The position numbers and the translations under genes were made by a program. Positions 25,825 to 36,462 of a DNA stretch of 64,000 bases are shown one piece after another. Source of the DNA: Cribrihabitans marinus (GTDB taxonomy: Bacteria > Pseudomonadota > Alphaproteobacteria > Rhodobacterales > Rhodobacteraceae); the NCBI RefSeq assembly GCF_900109035.1, contig NZ_FNYD01000004.1, positions 124,001 to 188,000 on the forward strand, read 5' to 3'. Position 1 is the stretch's first letter. Each line of letters opens with the position of its first letter. The notes under the pieces were generated by a model. That model did no database searches. It saw only the letters and a list, made by a program, of their open reading frames with translations, and was not told where the DNA came from.

Positions 25825-27054
25825 TTGAGCCGCTCGCTCAGCCTGGCGGCCTATCGGGCGCTGAACTGGCGCAATACGCAGACCGGCAAGGGGGACCGCC
25901 CGCCGCGGCCCGAGGGCGAATTGCTCTGGGTGCAGTCCGCGACCAGGCGCCGTTTCGTGGCGCTGGCCGAGCTGTGCCGAAGGCTCATGGCGCAGCGGCC
26001 GGGGCTTCAGATCCTGTTCACCGCGCCCGGATCCGAGGACGCCGACGCCTGGCGCGAACCGGGCCTGCCGGTGTTCCCGCTTCCGGCCGACCACATGTCG
26101 GCGGCGCGCGGTTTTCTGGACCATTGGCGGCCGGATATGTGCGTCTGGGCCGGCGGCGGTCTCCTGCCCAACCTGCTCAGCCTTGTGGCGGACCGCGAGA
26201 TCCCCTCGATCCTTCTGGATGTCGGCGAGGGCGATCTGCCCCTGCGCCGCCATCGCTGGCTGCCGGACCTGACCCGCGCGACGCTGGACTGTTTCGACAC
26301 CATCCTGGTGAAATCCGAGCAAACCGCCCGCAGCATCACGCGCAGCGGCGTCAGCCGCGACAAGGTCTCGGTCTCGGCGGAAATGCGGGTGACGCCGAAC
26401 CCCGTCTCCTGGTCCGAGGAGGAACTGGCCAGCGTCACCGAGATGCTTGCGGCGCGGCCGGTCTGGCTGGCCTGCTGGGTACATGGTGACGAGATCGAGA
26501 CGGTCCTGCAGGCCCATCGCAGCACCCTGCGGCTGGCGCACCGGCTGCTGTTGGTCCTGCACCTGGCCGATCCGACCGATGGCGACCGGTTCATGGCCCT
26601 GGTCGAGCAGACATCGCTGCGCTGCGCCGATTGGGACGCGGGCGACGCGATCGAGGATTCCACCCAGATCCTCCTGACGACCATGACCGAGGATCTGGGC
26701 CTGTGGTTCCGGATGGCGCCGGTCAGCTTCATGGGCAGTTCGCTGACCTCGGGCACCGGCGGGCGCGAGCCGCTCACGGCGGTCGCCCTGGGCTCGGCGG
26801 TGCTCTACGGACCGAATGTGCGCGACCACATCGACACCTATTCCCGGCTGGCCGCCGCCGGCGCGGCCCGCAGCGTGCGCGATGCCGAAACGCTGTCCAC
26901 AGGCGTCGTGCAGACGCTTGCGCCCAATCGTGCCGCCGAGATGGCTCTGGCCGGCTGGCAAGTTGTGACCGAGGGGGCCTATCTGAACGACCAGCTGGTC
27001 GAGATGATCCAGGACAGGCTGGACGAGCGGGGCTCGGGCAATGCGCGCGCCTGA
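25825..27054 (+). CDS. KdtA/WaaA-like glycosyltransferase with altered active-site motifs
   Basis: A 409-residue GT-B protein placed exactly where Rhodobacterales carry Kdo transferase, between DUF4170 and lpxK. The C-terminal half has [18 protein letters not shown] and VLYGPNV, echoing the FVGGSL-GGHNPLEPA-VLFGPH region of WaaA. However, the N-terminal SxGE motif is [10 protein letters not shown] (35-44), without the catalytic Glu, and the ETExWPN block reads GGGLLPN. It is thus either a divergent lineage-specific enzyme or a non-canonical transferase. TTG 25825 is the apparent start; it overlaps lpxK by 14 bases. Confidence 0.72.
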   Translation: MSRSLSLAAYRALNWRNTQTGKGDRPPRPEGELLWVQSATRRRFVALAELCRRLMAQRPGLQILFTAPGSEDADAWREPGLPVFPLPADHMSAARGFLDHWRPDMCVWAGGGLLPNLLSLVADREIPSILLDVGEGDLPLRRHRWLPDLTRATLDCFDTILVKSEQTARSITRSGVSRDKVSVSAEMRVTPNPVSWSEEELASVTEMLAARPVWLACWVHGDEIETVLQAHRSTLRLAHRLLLVLHLADPTDGDRFMALVEQTSLRCADWDAGDAIEDSTQILLTTMTEDLGLWFRMAPVSFMGSSLTSGTGGREPLTAVALGSAVLYGPNVRDHIDTYSRLAAAGAARSVRDAETLSTGVVQTLAPNRAAEMALAGWQVVTEGAYLNDQLVEMIQDRLDERGSGNARA

Positions 27055-28039
27055 ATTTTGGATTTCCGATCCGCGCCGGCCCGACTGGCGCGCGCGGCTG
27101 CTGTCGCCGCTGGGCGCGCTCTATGCCCGCGCGACGGCCCGCCGGCTGGCAAACGGGACCGGCGCCCGGGCCGATGTGCCGGTCATCTGCGTCGGCAACA
27201 TCAACGCCGGCGGCACCGGCAAGACGCCGACGGTCATCTGGCTGGCCGAACAGCTTGGCCGCGCGGGGCACAGGCCGCATGTGATCAGCCGCGGCTATGG
27301 CGGCAGCCTCACCGGGCCGGTACAGGTCGACCCCTCGCGGCACAGCGCGACACAGACCGGCGACGAGCCGCTGCTGATCGCGGCCTTCGCGGATGTCTGG
27401 ATCGCGCCGGACCGGGTGGCCGGTGCCCGAGCGGCAACAAGGGCGGGCGCCACGGTGCTGCTGCTGGATGACGGGTTCCAGGATCCCGCGCTGCAAAAGG
27501 ATTTCTCGGTCGTGGTGGTCGATGCGGCAATAGGCTTCGGCAACGGGCTGTGCATCCCGGCAGGCCCCCTGCGCGAACCGGTGCCGGCGGGGCTGGCGCG
27601 CGCCGACCTGCTCGTGACGCTGGGCGATGCCGAGGCCCAGGCCGGATTCACCGACCGCTGGGGCGCGCATGTCCCGGTGCCCCGGGTCACCGGCGTGATG
27701 GAGCCGCTGCAGACCGGCATGGACTGGACCAGCACGTCGGTTCTGGCCTTTGCCGGGATCGGTCACCCCGAGAAGTTCTTTCGCACCCTGCGCGCGCAAG
27801 GCGCCGATCTGCGCCGGGCCGAAGCGCTGGACGACCATCAGCCGCTGACCCCGGCACTGATGACCCGGCTGGAGAACGAGGCCCGGCTGCTTGGCGCACA
27901 GCTGGTCACGACCGAGAAGGACGCCGTGCGCCTGCCGCCAGGCTTCCGGTCCAAGGTGATAACCCTGCCCGTGCGCCTGCGGATCGCCGAAGAGGACCGG
28001 TTGCGCAAGACGCTGGCCGAGGTCGCCCCGGCGCCCTGA
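27041..28039 (+). CDS. lpxK: Tetraacyldisaccharide 4'-kinase
   Basis: A 332-residue inner-membrane-associated kinase that phosphorylates the 4' position of the lipid A disaccharide precursor. The P-loop GGTGKTP lies at 57-63; SRGYGG (about 84-89), LLLDDGFQD (about 144-152) and TTEKDAVRL near 288-296 are standard LpxK blocks. It overlaps the kdtA-like gene by 14 bases, so the cluster pmbA-cysQ-DUF4170-kdtA-lpxK is likely one transcript. It converges with the CoA-transferase gene nine bases downstream. Confidence 0.95.
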   Translation: MRAPEFWISDPRRPDWRARLLSPLGALYARATARRLANGTGARADVPVICVGNINAGGTGKTPTVIWLAEQLGRAGHRPHVISRGYGGSLTGPVQVDPSRHSATQTGDEPLLIAAFADVWIAPDRVAGARAATRAGATVLLLDDGFQDPALQKDFSVVVVDAAIGFGNGLCIPAGPLREPVPAGLARADLLVTLGDAEAQAGFTDRWGAHVPVPRVTGVMEPLQTGMDWTSTSVLAFAGIGHPEKFFRTLRAQGADLRRAEALDDHQPLTPALMTRLENEARLLGAQLVTTEKDAVRLPPGFRSKVITLPVRLRIAEEDRLRKTLAEVAPAP

Positions 28040-28048
28040 GACCCCGCG

Positions 28049-29161
28049 TCAGCCGTCCTCGCCCAGCCGGGGCGCGGGCCGGTGCAGGGCCAGCTCGGCA
28101 TCCGAGAACCGGAACGGCGCGCGCACACCCGGAACCCCGTCGAGAAGCACTTCCATGCCGCGCGCCACGACCTGCGGATCGGCCATCACCTCGTCCATAC
28201 GATTGATCGGGCCGGCGGGGATTCCCTGTGCCTCGCAGGCGGCCAGAAGCGCGGCCTTGCTCCGCGTGGCGGTTGCCCCGTTCAGGCGCGCAATCATCAC
28301 CCGGCGGTTGGCTAGCCGGTCCTTGTTGTGCCGAAACTCCGGCGCCTCGGCCATGTCGTCCAGGCCCAGAACCCGACACAGGCGCTGATACTGCCGGTCG
28401 TTGCCGGTGGCGATGATGATGTGCCCATCGGCGCAGTCGAACACCTGGTAGGGTGCCAGATTCACATGCGCGTTGCCCATCCGGCCGGGCACGGTTCCCG
28501 TGGTCAGGTAGTTCAGCGCCTGGTTCGCGGTCACCGCCACGGCCACGTCCAGCAACGCCATGTCGATGTGCTGGCCCCTGCCCGTGCTTTCACGCTGGTG
28601 CAGCGCCGCCAGGATCGCGGTCACGGAATAGATCCCGGTGAACACATCGGTGATCGCCACGCCGGACTTCTGCGGCTGGCCGTCGGGCTCGCCGGTGATC
28701 GACATCAGGCCCGACATGCCCTGAATGATGAAATCGTACCCCGCCCGGTGGGCATAGGGCCCGGTCTGGCCGAAACCGGTGATCGAACAGTAGATCAGGC
28801 GCGGGTTCAATTCGCTCAGGCTGTCATAGTCCAGCCCGTATTTCGCAAGCCCGCCCACCTTGAAGTTCTCGATCAGGATATCCGCGTCGGCGACAAGTTC
28901 GCGTACGCGCGCCTGCCCCTCGTGGGTCGAGAAATCCACGACGACCGAGGCCTTGCCCCGGTTGGTCGAGTGGAAATAGGCGGCCGACACATCGCCATCG
29001 CGTTCGACAAATGGCGGCCCCCAGGCGCGGGTGTCGTCGCCGGCGGGGCTTTCCACCTTGATCACCTCGGCGCCCAGGTCCGAAAAGGTCTGGCCGGCCC
29101 AGGGGCCGGCCAGGATACGCGCCAGTTCGACGACCTTGAGGCCGGCAAGCGGGGCCGGCAT
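28049..29161 (-). CDS. CaiB/BaiF-family CoA-transferase
   Basis: A 370-residue family III CoA-transferase. The N-terminal block KVVELARILAGPWAGQ and IENFKVGG (about 97-104) are typical; Asp172 in AITDVFTG aligns with the catalytic aspartate of formyl-CoA transferase. It would move CoA between a thioester and a carboxylic acid; substrate unknown. Its start overlaps the DsbA-like gene stop as TGATG. The combination with a periplasmic oxidoreductase looks positional rather than functional. Confidence 0.88.
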   Translation of the reverse strand: MPAPLAGLKVVELARILAGPWAGQTFSDLGAEVIKVESPAGDDTRAWGPPFVERDGDVSAAYFHSTNRGKASVVVDFSTHEGQARVRELVADADILIENFKVGGLAKYGLDYDSLSELNPRLIYCSITGFGQTGPYAHRAGYDFIIQGMSGLMSITGEPDGQPQKSGVAITDVFTGIYSVTAILAALHQRESTGRGQHIDMALLDVAVAVTANQALNYLTTGTVPGRMGNAHVNLAPYQVFDCADGHIIIATGNDRQYQRLCRVLGLDDMAEAPEFRHNKDRLANRRVMIARLNGATATRSKAALLAACEAQGIPAGPINRMDEVMADPQVVARGMEVLLDGVPGVRAPFRFSDAELALHRPAPRLGEDG

Positions 29162-29823
29162 CAGCTGCCCAGCTCGTCCTCGATCAGCGCCTTGAGGTCC
29201 TCATAGGGCTGGTTCAACACTTTCTGGCCGTTGATGACGAAACTGGGCGTCGAGTCGATGCCGTGCTCCTCGGCGTTTTCCTGATACCAGGTTACCAGGG
29301 TCTGCGCCTTGTCGGCATCCTTCAGACAGGCCTCGATCTGGTCCTTCTCCAGCCCGGCCAGGCGCCCGATCTTGCGCAGTTCGGCCACGATCTCGGGCGG
29401 GCCGCCGGCCCGGGCCCATTCGGGCTGTCCCTCATAGATCAGGTCGGTAATGCCGAAGAACCGCTCGGCCCCGCCGCATCGGGCGATCATGGACGCCCAC
29501 AGGCCATACCGATCGAAATAGACCTCGCGATAGACGAACCGCACCTTGCCGGTGTCGATGAAGTCCTTCTTGAGCTGCTTGTACGGCCCCTCGTGGAAAT
29601 TGGCGCAATGCGGACAGGTGAACGAGGCGTATTCGATCACCTCGACGGGGGCATCCTCGGCACCCTGGACCATCTCGACGACACTCGACGTATCGACCTG
29701 GCCCTCCTGCGCCTCGGCGGCACCGATCAGGGACACGGCGGGTACGTTTTGCGCCTGCGACAGCCACAGGCCGCCTGCGCCCAGCGCCAGCACGGCGCAG
29801 ATAGCGGTTCCGATTCGGGTCAT
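29161..29823 (-). CDS. DsbA-family periplasmic thiol-disulfide oxidoreductase
   Basis: A 220-residue exported thioredoxin-fold protein: hydrophobic N-terminal anchor/signal (6-23), active site Cys70-Pro-His-Cys73 in FTCPHCANFH, a helical insertion and the cis-proline loop STPSFVING near 190. It is closest in layout to the DsbA_4/ScsC-BdbD type with VEVIEYASF. It should oxidise or isomerise disulfides in envelope proteins. The DciA-like gene lies 12 bases upstream, and the CoA-transferase overlaps its end. Confidence 0.88.
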   Translation of the reverse strand: MTRIGTAICAVLALGAGGLWLSQAQNVPAVSLIGAAEAQEGQVDTSSVVEMVQGAEDAPVEVIEYASFTCPHCANFHEGPYKQLKKDFIDTGKVRFVYREVYFDRYGLWASMIARCGGAERFFGITDLIYEGQPEWARAGGPPEIVAELRKIGRLAGLEKDQIEACLKDADKAQTLVTWYQENAEEHGIDSTPSFVINGQKVLNQPYEDLKALIEDELGS

Positions 29824-29835
29824 GCTATGCCTTTC

Positions 29836-30342
29836 TCAGCGTTTCTGACTGGATAGAACGTTGCGGGCCAGACGTTCAAGGGCGGCCCGCAGCTCGGTGT
29901 CCTGCGCGCCATCGGCCACGCGGCTGGCCTCGGCCACGACCTCGGGGTCGGGGCGGGGCTCCGCCGCCCTGGGGGCGGGTGCGAACTCGGCCTGCCCCTC
30001 GGCAAAGCCCAGCGGCGCGGTCTGGGTGATGCGCACGCGGCTGATGGCGTTGTAGCCATAGACCGCGTTCACCTTGTCGCGCAGCCGGTCCTTCTGCATC
30101 TCCAGCATCGGCGCCTTCGGCCCGGTGGTCAGGACGGTCAGCGTTGCCCCGAACCCGCCGCGGCCATAGCCCACCTTGACCGGCCGGGCGATTGCCGCGA
30201 TGTCGTCCCCGACGATCTCGGCCCAATGGGTCAGCACACGCGACACCGCGAAACCGCGGCTTTCGCCGGCGCGGCGGATCTGTTCGTTCAGGACCGAGGC
30301 GGTGCGCGCGAACCCTCGGGTAGTGGAGCGTCTGGGTGCCAT
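29836..30342 (-). CDS. DUF721 / DciA-like protein
   Basis: A 168-residue protein with the DUF721 domain at about 10-115 (SVLNEQIRRAGESRGFAVSRV, HWAEIVGDDIA, then LTVLTTGPKAPML), followed by an Ala/Pro-rich linker and a short helix. DUF721 proteins of the DciA group load the replicative helicase where DnaC is absent, so a replication role is plausible. ATG 30342 is chosen as the family-like start, but no clear ribosome-binding site precedes it. It diverges from mutY over 81 bases. Confidence 0.78.
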   Translation of the reverse strand: MAPRRSTTRGFARTASVLNEQIRRAGESRGFAVSRVLTHWAEIVGDDIAAIARPVKVGYGRGGFGATLTVLTTGPKAPMLEMQKDRLRDKVNAVYGYNAISRVRITQTAPLGFAEGQAEFAPAPRAAEPRPDPEVVAEASRVADGAQDTELRAALERLARNVLSSQKR

Positions 30343-30423
30343 CTGGAATCCATCGTTGTGCGCCTTATTGTAAGACCCGTGTACTCGGGTGCCAGCGAAA
30401 CCGGACTGACGGAGGAATAAAAC

Positions 30424-31509
30424 TTGCGTGACATGCCCCAGGCGGATCCGGCAGCGACCCTGCTGAGCTGGTACGACACGCATGCAAGGGATCTGCCGTG
30501 GCGGGTACCGCCGCAGGACCGGCTGGCGGGTGTGCGCCCGGACCCCTATCGCGTCTGGCTGTCCGAAGTGATGCTGCAACAGACGACCGTTGCCGCGGTC
30601 AAGGACTATTTCCACCGCTTCACCCGCCGCTGGCCCACCGTCGAGGCGCTGGCCGGTGCCGAGGACGCCGATGTGATGGCCGAATGGGCCGGGCTGGGGT
30701 ATTACGCGCGGGCCCGGAACCTGCTGAAATGCGCCCGTGCCGTGACGCGTGACCACGGCGGGCGGTTCCCCGAGGATCACGTCGCGCTGCTCGGCCTGCC
30801 GGGGATCGGCCCCTACACTGCCGCCGCCATCGCCGCCATTGCCTTCGACCACCCCGAGACGGTGCTGGACGGCAATGTCGAACGGGTAATGGCCCGCCTG
30901 CACGACATCCACGACCCGCTGCCCGGCGCCAAGGAGACCCTGCGCGCCAGGGCCGCCGAACTGACCCCGCGGGAACGGCCGGGCGACCACGCACAGGCGG
31001 TGATGGACCTGGGCGCGACGATCTGCACGCCCCGCGCGCCCGCCTGCGGCATCTGCCCCTGGCGCGATCCCTGCCTGGCCCGCGCCCGCGGAACCGCCGC
31101 CATCCTGCCCCGGAAGACACCGAAACGGCCCAAGCCGACGCGCTATGGCATCGCTTACCTCGCGGAACGCGAAGACGGCGCGGTGCTTCTGGAACGGCGC
31201 CCCGACAAAGGGCTTCTGGGCGGGATGCTGGGCTGGCCCGGACCGGAATGGGGCGACGCGCCGGACGAGACCCCGCCCTTTGAAGCCGACTGGCGCGAGC
31301 TGCCCGGAGAGGTGCGCCACACCTTCACGCATTTTCACCTTGTGCTGCGCCTGCGCTGCGCAATACTGCGGGCGGATGCGTCGCCCGACGGCCTCGAGCC
31401 GATCGCCCGGCACGAGTTCCGCCCGCAGGCCCTGCCCACCGTCATGCGAAAGGCCCATGACCTGTGGCGGAGCGCGGCGGCGGATGGCAGCCGCGTCCGG
31501 ACAGATTGA
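30424..31509 (+). CDS. mutY: A/G-specific adenine DNA glycosylase MutY
   Basis: A 361-residue repair glycosylase removing adenine opposite 8-oxoguanine. Glu48 (SEVMLQQT) and Asp149 (VLDGNVERV) are the catalytic pair, LGLPGIGPYTA is the helix-hairpin-helix, and Cys201, Cys208, Cys211 and Cys217 give the C-X6-C-X2-C-X5-C iron-sulfur loop. A NUDIX-like 8-oxoG-recognition domain occupies the C-terminus. GGAGG at 30411-30415 is eight bases before TTG 30424, while the first ATG (30433) is 17 bases away, so TTG is the likely start. alkB follows 19 bases later. Confidence 0.95.
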   Translation: MRDMPQADPAATLLSWYDTHARDLPWRVPPQDRLAGVRPDPYRVWLSEVMLQQTTVAAVKDYFHRFTRRWPTVEALAGAEDADVMAEWAGLGYYARARNLLKCARAVTRDHGGRFPEDHVALLGLPGIGPYTAAAIAAIAFDHPETVLDGNVERVMARLHDIHDPLPGAKETLRARAAELTPRERPGDHAQAVMDLGATICTPRAPACGICPWRDPCLARARGTAAILPRKTPKRPKPTRYGIAYLAEREDGAVLLERRPDKGLLGGMLGWPGPEWGDAPDETPPFEADWRELPGEVRHTFTHFHLVLRLRCAILRADASPDGLEPIARHEFRPQALPTVMRKAHDLWRSAAADGSRVRTD

Positions 31510-31528
31510 CGTTCAACGGATCCCGCCA

Positions 31529-32680
31529 ATGTCGGACACGCAAGTCGCCATACCCTCTGAAACCCTGTCGCGCTGGCAAAGCGCGCTGCCCTTCTGGATT
31601 TCGTTCCTTCTGATCCCGCTGGCCTGGGCGGTGGCGATGGCGGGCGGCTGGTGGTTGCTGCTGTTGCCGCTGGCGACCTGGTGGACCTTCGCGGTGCTGG
31701 ACCAGCTGACCGGCCTGAACCTCGACAACGCCGATCCCGAGACCCCGGACAGCGACCTGCGCTGGTACATCCTGCTGACGCGGCTCTGGGCGCCGGCGCA
31801 ATTCGTGACGCTGTTCGGCCTGATCTGGTATGCCACGCGGGCAGATCACCTGGACAGCGTCGAACGGATCGGGCTGTTCTTCGGCGTCGGCGTGATCACC
31901 GGTGCCATCGGGATCAACTATTCCCACGAATTGATGCACCAGCGGTCGCGCCTTGAGATCTGGCTGGGCGATATCCTGCTGGCCATGGTCCTCTACTCGC
32001 ATTTCCGGTCCGAACATCTGCTCGTGCATCACCGCTATGTCGGCACACCACGCGATCCGGTGACGGCCCGCTATAACGAGGGGTTCCACCGCTTCTATCC
32101 CCGCGTCCTGGTCCAGTGCCTGAAATCCGCGTTCCGGGCCGAGCGGGACAAGCTGGCCCGCAAGGACCGGCCCTGGACCGACCGCGCCAACCCGTTCTGG
32201 CGCTACTGGGGCCTTCAGGGCGCCATGCTGGTGCTGGCCGGATTGCTTGGCGGATGGGCCGGGATCGGGTTGTTCCTGGTGCAGGCCGGCGTCGCCATCT
32301 GGCAGCTGGAACTGGTCAACTATGTCGAGCATTACGGGCTGACGCGAAAGCACCTCGGCGACGGCAAATACGAGCATGTCAGGCCGCGCCATTCCTGGAA
32401 CGCGGCGCACAAGGCGTCCAACTGGCTGCTGATCAACCTGCAGCGCCACTCGGACCACCATTTCAAGCCCGCCCGGCGCTTTCCGCTGTTGCAGAACCAC
32501 GGCACGGACGAGGCCCCGCAGCTGCCCTATGGCTATCCGGTGATGACAATCGCGGCGATGATCCCGCCCCTGTGGCGGCGGGTGATGAACCCGCGCGTCC
32601 GCGCCTGGCGGCGGCAATACTATCCCGAGATCACCGACTGGACGCCTTACAACACGGCGCTCAACCCGCCTCCGAGATAG
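31529..32680 (+). CDS. alkB: Alkane 1-monooxygenase (AlkB-type)
   Basis: A 383-residue membrane di-iron monooxygenase. All diagnostic motifs are present: HELMH (133-137), EHLLVHH with VGTPRDP (162-177), NYVEHYGL (264-271) and LQRHSDHH (304-311). About six membrane helices lie between them. It hydroxylates the terminal carbon of n-alkanes using rubredoxin electrons in known cases; no rubredoxin gene is adjacent. It lies 19 bases behind mutY without an obvious promoter, so the two may be co-transcribed. An unusual residue is Met in HELMH, where many homologues have Gly. Confidence 0.9.
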   Translation: MSDTQVAIPSETLSRWQSALPFWISFLLIPLAWAVAMAGGWWLLLLPLATWWTFAVLDQLTGLNLDNADPETPDSDLRWYILLTRLWAPAQFVTLFGLIWYATRADHLDSVERIGLFFGVGVITGAIGINYSHELMHQRSRLEIWLGDILLAMVLYSHFRSEHLLVHHRYVGTPRDPVTARYNEGFHRFYPRVLVQCLKSAFRAERDKLARKDRPWTDRANPFWRYWGLQGAMLVLAGLLGGWAGIGLFLVQAGVAIWQLELVNYVEHYGLTRKHLGDGKYEHVRPRHSWNAAHKASNWLLINLQRHSDHHFKPARRFPLLQNHGTDEAPQLPYGYPVMTIAAMIPPLWRRVMNPRVRAWRRQYYPEITDWTPYNTALNPPPR

Positions 32681-32717
32681 CCGCCCGAACCCTGTATCCG
32701 TCCGGCAGGCCCGCATG

Positions 32718-32743
32718 AAAAAACCCCGCCATTTCTGGCGGGG
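32718..32743 (-). terminator. Intrinsic terminator downstream of ccrM
   Basis: Read on the minus strand, CCCCGCC and GGCGGGG form a seven-pair stem over a six-base loop, followed by six T (32723-32718). It lies about 80 bases beyond the ccrM stop. It also sits between convergent alkB and ccrM and could stop both, though the U-run favours the minus strand. Confidence 0.85.
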
Positions 32744-32822
32744 CAAGGTGAAGTGCCATGTGTCAGGCCACAGGCACCGGCGGTATGCTTTTGTCGTTCC
32801 GTGAGTGAGTGTGCGGTCCGCC

Positions 32823-34017
<1,195 letters not shown>

Positions 34018-34030
34018 AGCGTTTTACGTT

Positions 34031-34648
34031 TTAGTCTTGATACAATATCTTGTGAACCGGCCGGAAAGAACGTCTATGGTGTGGGGTCATCCCCAGATTT
34101 TGAAGCGCCGATCTGTGTTGTTTTGTCGGATAGCCCTTGTTCTTGTCCCAGCCGTATTCGGGGTGCTGTTGCGCCAAATCCACCATCACCCGATCCCGCC
34201 ATATTTTCGCCACGATCGAGGCCGCCGCAATGGACACGCAGCGGGTGTCGCCCTTCACGACCGGCTGCGCCGGAATGGCGATCCCGCGCGGAACCAGGTT
34301 GCCGTCGATCAGCAGGAAATCCGGGGCGGGATCCAGCGCTGCAACCGCCCGCTCCATCGCAAGATGCGCGGCACGCAGGATATTGTGGTATTCGATCTCC
34401 TCGACCGACGCCTCGGCGATCGACACCTGGGCATCCGCGTGCAGCTGTTGTGCCAGCTCCCTGCGCCGCCGCTCGGTCAACTGCTTGGAATCGTTCAGAC
34501 CCTCGGGGATCGCCTGCGGGTCGAGGATGACCGCCGCGGCCATAACCGGTCCGGCCAGCGGCCCCCGGCCGACCTCGTCGACGCCGGCGATGCGGCGACG
34601 GCCCCGCGCCATGAGCGCCATTTCCAAAGCGTAATCGGGCTTGCCCAT
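34031..34648 (-). CDS. rnhB: Ribonuclease HII
   Basis: A 205-residue enzyme cleaving RNA in RNA:DNA hybrids and single ribonucleotides in DNA. Acidic metal ligands appear in AGVDEVGRGPL (Asp24, Glu25), LLIDGN (Asp115) and the KGD block (Asp134). ATG 34648 gives the usual length; the frame continues to 34723, and no start has a strong ribosome-binding site. rnhB upstream of ccrM is a common order in Rhodobacterales. It diverges from the cyclase gene. Confidence 0.93.
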   Translation of the reverse strand: MGKPDYALEMALMARGRRRIAGVDEVGRGPLAGPVMAAAVILDPQAIPEGLNDSKQLTERRRRELAQQLHADAQVSIAEASVEEIEYHNILRAAHLAMERAVAALDPAPDFLLIDGNLVPRGIAIPAQPVVKGDTRCVSIAAASIVAKIWRDRVMVDLAQQHPEYGWDKNKGYPTKQHRSALQNLGMTPHHRRSFRPVHKILYQD

Positions 34649-34793
34649 GACAATCGGGAAACCGTGAATCCGTGCCCGACGCAAGCCCAAAAAGACAGCA
34701 GACCGTGCCGTCCTGCCCATCAAATCCGCGCGACACCCCTTGGATCGGGCGCCGCCGCACCCATCCTATGAATAACCAGTCACGGAGCGCGGA

Positions 34794-36413
34794 ATGTTGC
34801 AAGTCCCCGAAGGTCGCCCGCAGGGCTATGGAATCGAGATCCGTCCCCTGCCCGAGGAGGTCCGCATCTGGCGCGGCGGTGTTCTGCTGGCCCAGAGCCG
34901 GGCGGCCAAGGTGATGTACGAAACCCGCCTGGCCCCAACCGTCTATGTCCCGCGCGCGGACATCCGGGTGCCGTTGGGGCGACCCACCGAGTTGCAGACC
35001 TTCTGCCCGTTCAAGGGAACCGCGCGCTATTTCGACTTGCGGATCGGGTCCGAGCGGTTCGCCAATGCCGCGTGGGCCTATGACGACGCCCTGCCGGAAA
35101 GCGCCGGGATCCAGGGCCATGTCGGCTTCATGCCGGATGCCGGGATCCGGGTCGATCTGGGTCGCAACATCCTGCGGCCCCCCGATGACGGCAATATCTC
35201 CGGGCCTCTGGTCGACTGGCTCATGCGCGGGGCTTCGGCCCAAACGACGCCCGAGGACTTTACCCGCGAATTGGCAAGGAAACTGACCGAAAGCGGGCTC
35301 AGCCTGTCGCGCCTGAGCGTCTTGATCTGGTCCCTGCACCCGCTGATCGCCGGCAAACACCACATCTGGGACAGGGAGTCGGACGAGATCTCGACCTTTG
35401 CTCCCAGCTACGAGATCCACGATCACCCGTCGTTTCGCGACAGTCCGCTGCGCCACGTCTCGAACGGTCGGGGCGGCGTGCGGCAACGCATCGACGCGGC
35501 GCATCCGGAGAACAGCTTTCCGATCATCGAGGATCTGCGCTCGAAAGGTGCGACCGACTATGTCGCGATGCCGCTGCCCTTTTCGGACGGTCGGATAAAC
35601 GTGCTGACCCTGACCAGCGATGCGCCGGGCGGCTTCACCACGGCCCAGCTCGGCCTCGTGTTCGAGGTCTCCTCGGCAGTCGCCCGGGCCTACGAGGTCT
35701 TCGTGCAGCGCGAAACGGCGCAGGTTCTGCTTGAAACCTATGTCGGCAAGCGCAGTGGCGCGCGCGTACTGGGCGGCGAGATCCGGCGCGGCGATGGCGA
35801 CGAGATAGATGCCGCGATCATGTTCTGCGACCTGCGCCGGTCGACCCTGCTGGAAGAACGGCTGGGTCGGGCGGCGTTCATCGCGCTCCTTAACCGGTTC
35901 TTCGAGACCGTCTCGGACATCGTGCAGGAAAACGGAGGCGAGGTTCTGAAGTTCATCGGTGATGCGGTCCTGGCCGTGTTTCCGGCCGAACAGGACAGTG
36001 GAACAGCCTGCCGGGCCGCGGCCCGCTCGGCGCTGGAGATAACCGCGCGGCTGGACGAGATGCGCGGAGACGATCCGGAATTCGACGGCGATTGCAGCAT
36101 CGGCCTCTCCTTCGGGCGGGTCACCTACGGCAATGTCGGATCGCGCGAGCGGCTGGATTTCACCGTCATAGGCCAGGCGGCGAACGTCGCCGCGCGGCTG
36201 GGCGACTATGGCAAGCGCAATTCGCATCGCATCGTCGCCTCGGCCGATGTGCTGCCCGAGACAGCCTCCAGCATGCCTTTGGGCCCGGTGCAGTTACGTA
36301 ACGTCACGCACCCGGTGCAGGCCCATGCGGTGGTTCCCCCGGCACTTGAACCGTCCGACCACCTTGCCGGACTTGACCAGGATCCCAGCGCGGCCGTTCC
36401 CTCCGAGGTCTGA
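34794..36413 (+). CDS. Adenylate cyclase (class III) fused to an N-terminal DUF427 domain
   Basis: A 539-residue three-part protein. Residues 8-120 match DUF427 (RIWRGGVLLAQS, YVPRADI, TFCPFKGTARYFDL, NAAWAYDDALPES). Residues 165-305 are the helical/GAF-like regulatory part found before many alphaproteobacterial cyclases. The catalytic domain (about 335-515) keeps both metal aspartates, Asp346 (FCDLRRST) and Asp390 (KFIGDAVLAVF), the adenine-selecting Lys386 and the transition-state region GQAANVAARL. It should make cAMP. No membrane segment or signal is visible. Diverges from rnhB. Confidence 0.85.
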   Translation: MLQVPEGRPQGYGIEIRPLPEEVRIWRGGVLLAQSRAAKVMYETRLAPTVYVPRADIRVPLGRPTELQTFCPFKGTARYFDLRIGSERFANAAWAYDDALPESAGIQGHVGFMPDAGIRVDLGRNILRPPDDGNISGPLVDWLMRGASAQTTPEDFTRELARKLTESGLSLSRLSVLIWSLHPLIAGKHHIWDRESDEISTFAPSYEIHDHPSFRDSPLRHVSNGRGGVRQRIDAAHPENSFPIIEDLRSKGATDYVAMPLPFSDGRINVLTLTSDAPGGFTTAQLGLVFEVSSAVARAYEVFVQRETAQVLLETYVGKRSGARVLGGEIRRGDGDEIDAAIMFCDLRRSTLLEERLGRAAFIALLNRFFETVSDIVQENGGEVLKFIGDAVLAVFPAEQDSGTACRAAARSALEITARLDEMRGDDPEFDGDCSIGLSFGRVTYGNVGSRERLDFTVIGQAANVAARLGDYGKRNSHRIVASADVLPETASSMPLGPVQLRNVTHPVQAHAVVPPALEPSDHLAGLDQDPSAAVPSEV

Positions 36414-36462
36414 AGCGGCCTCACGCAAGCCGGTCATCATCGGCCACACACGGATCGCCCGC

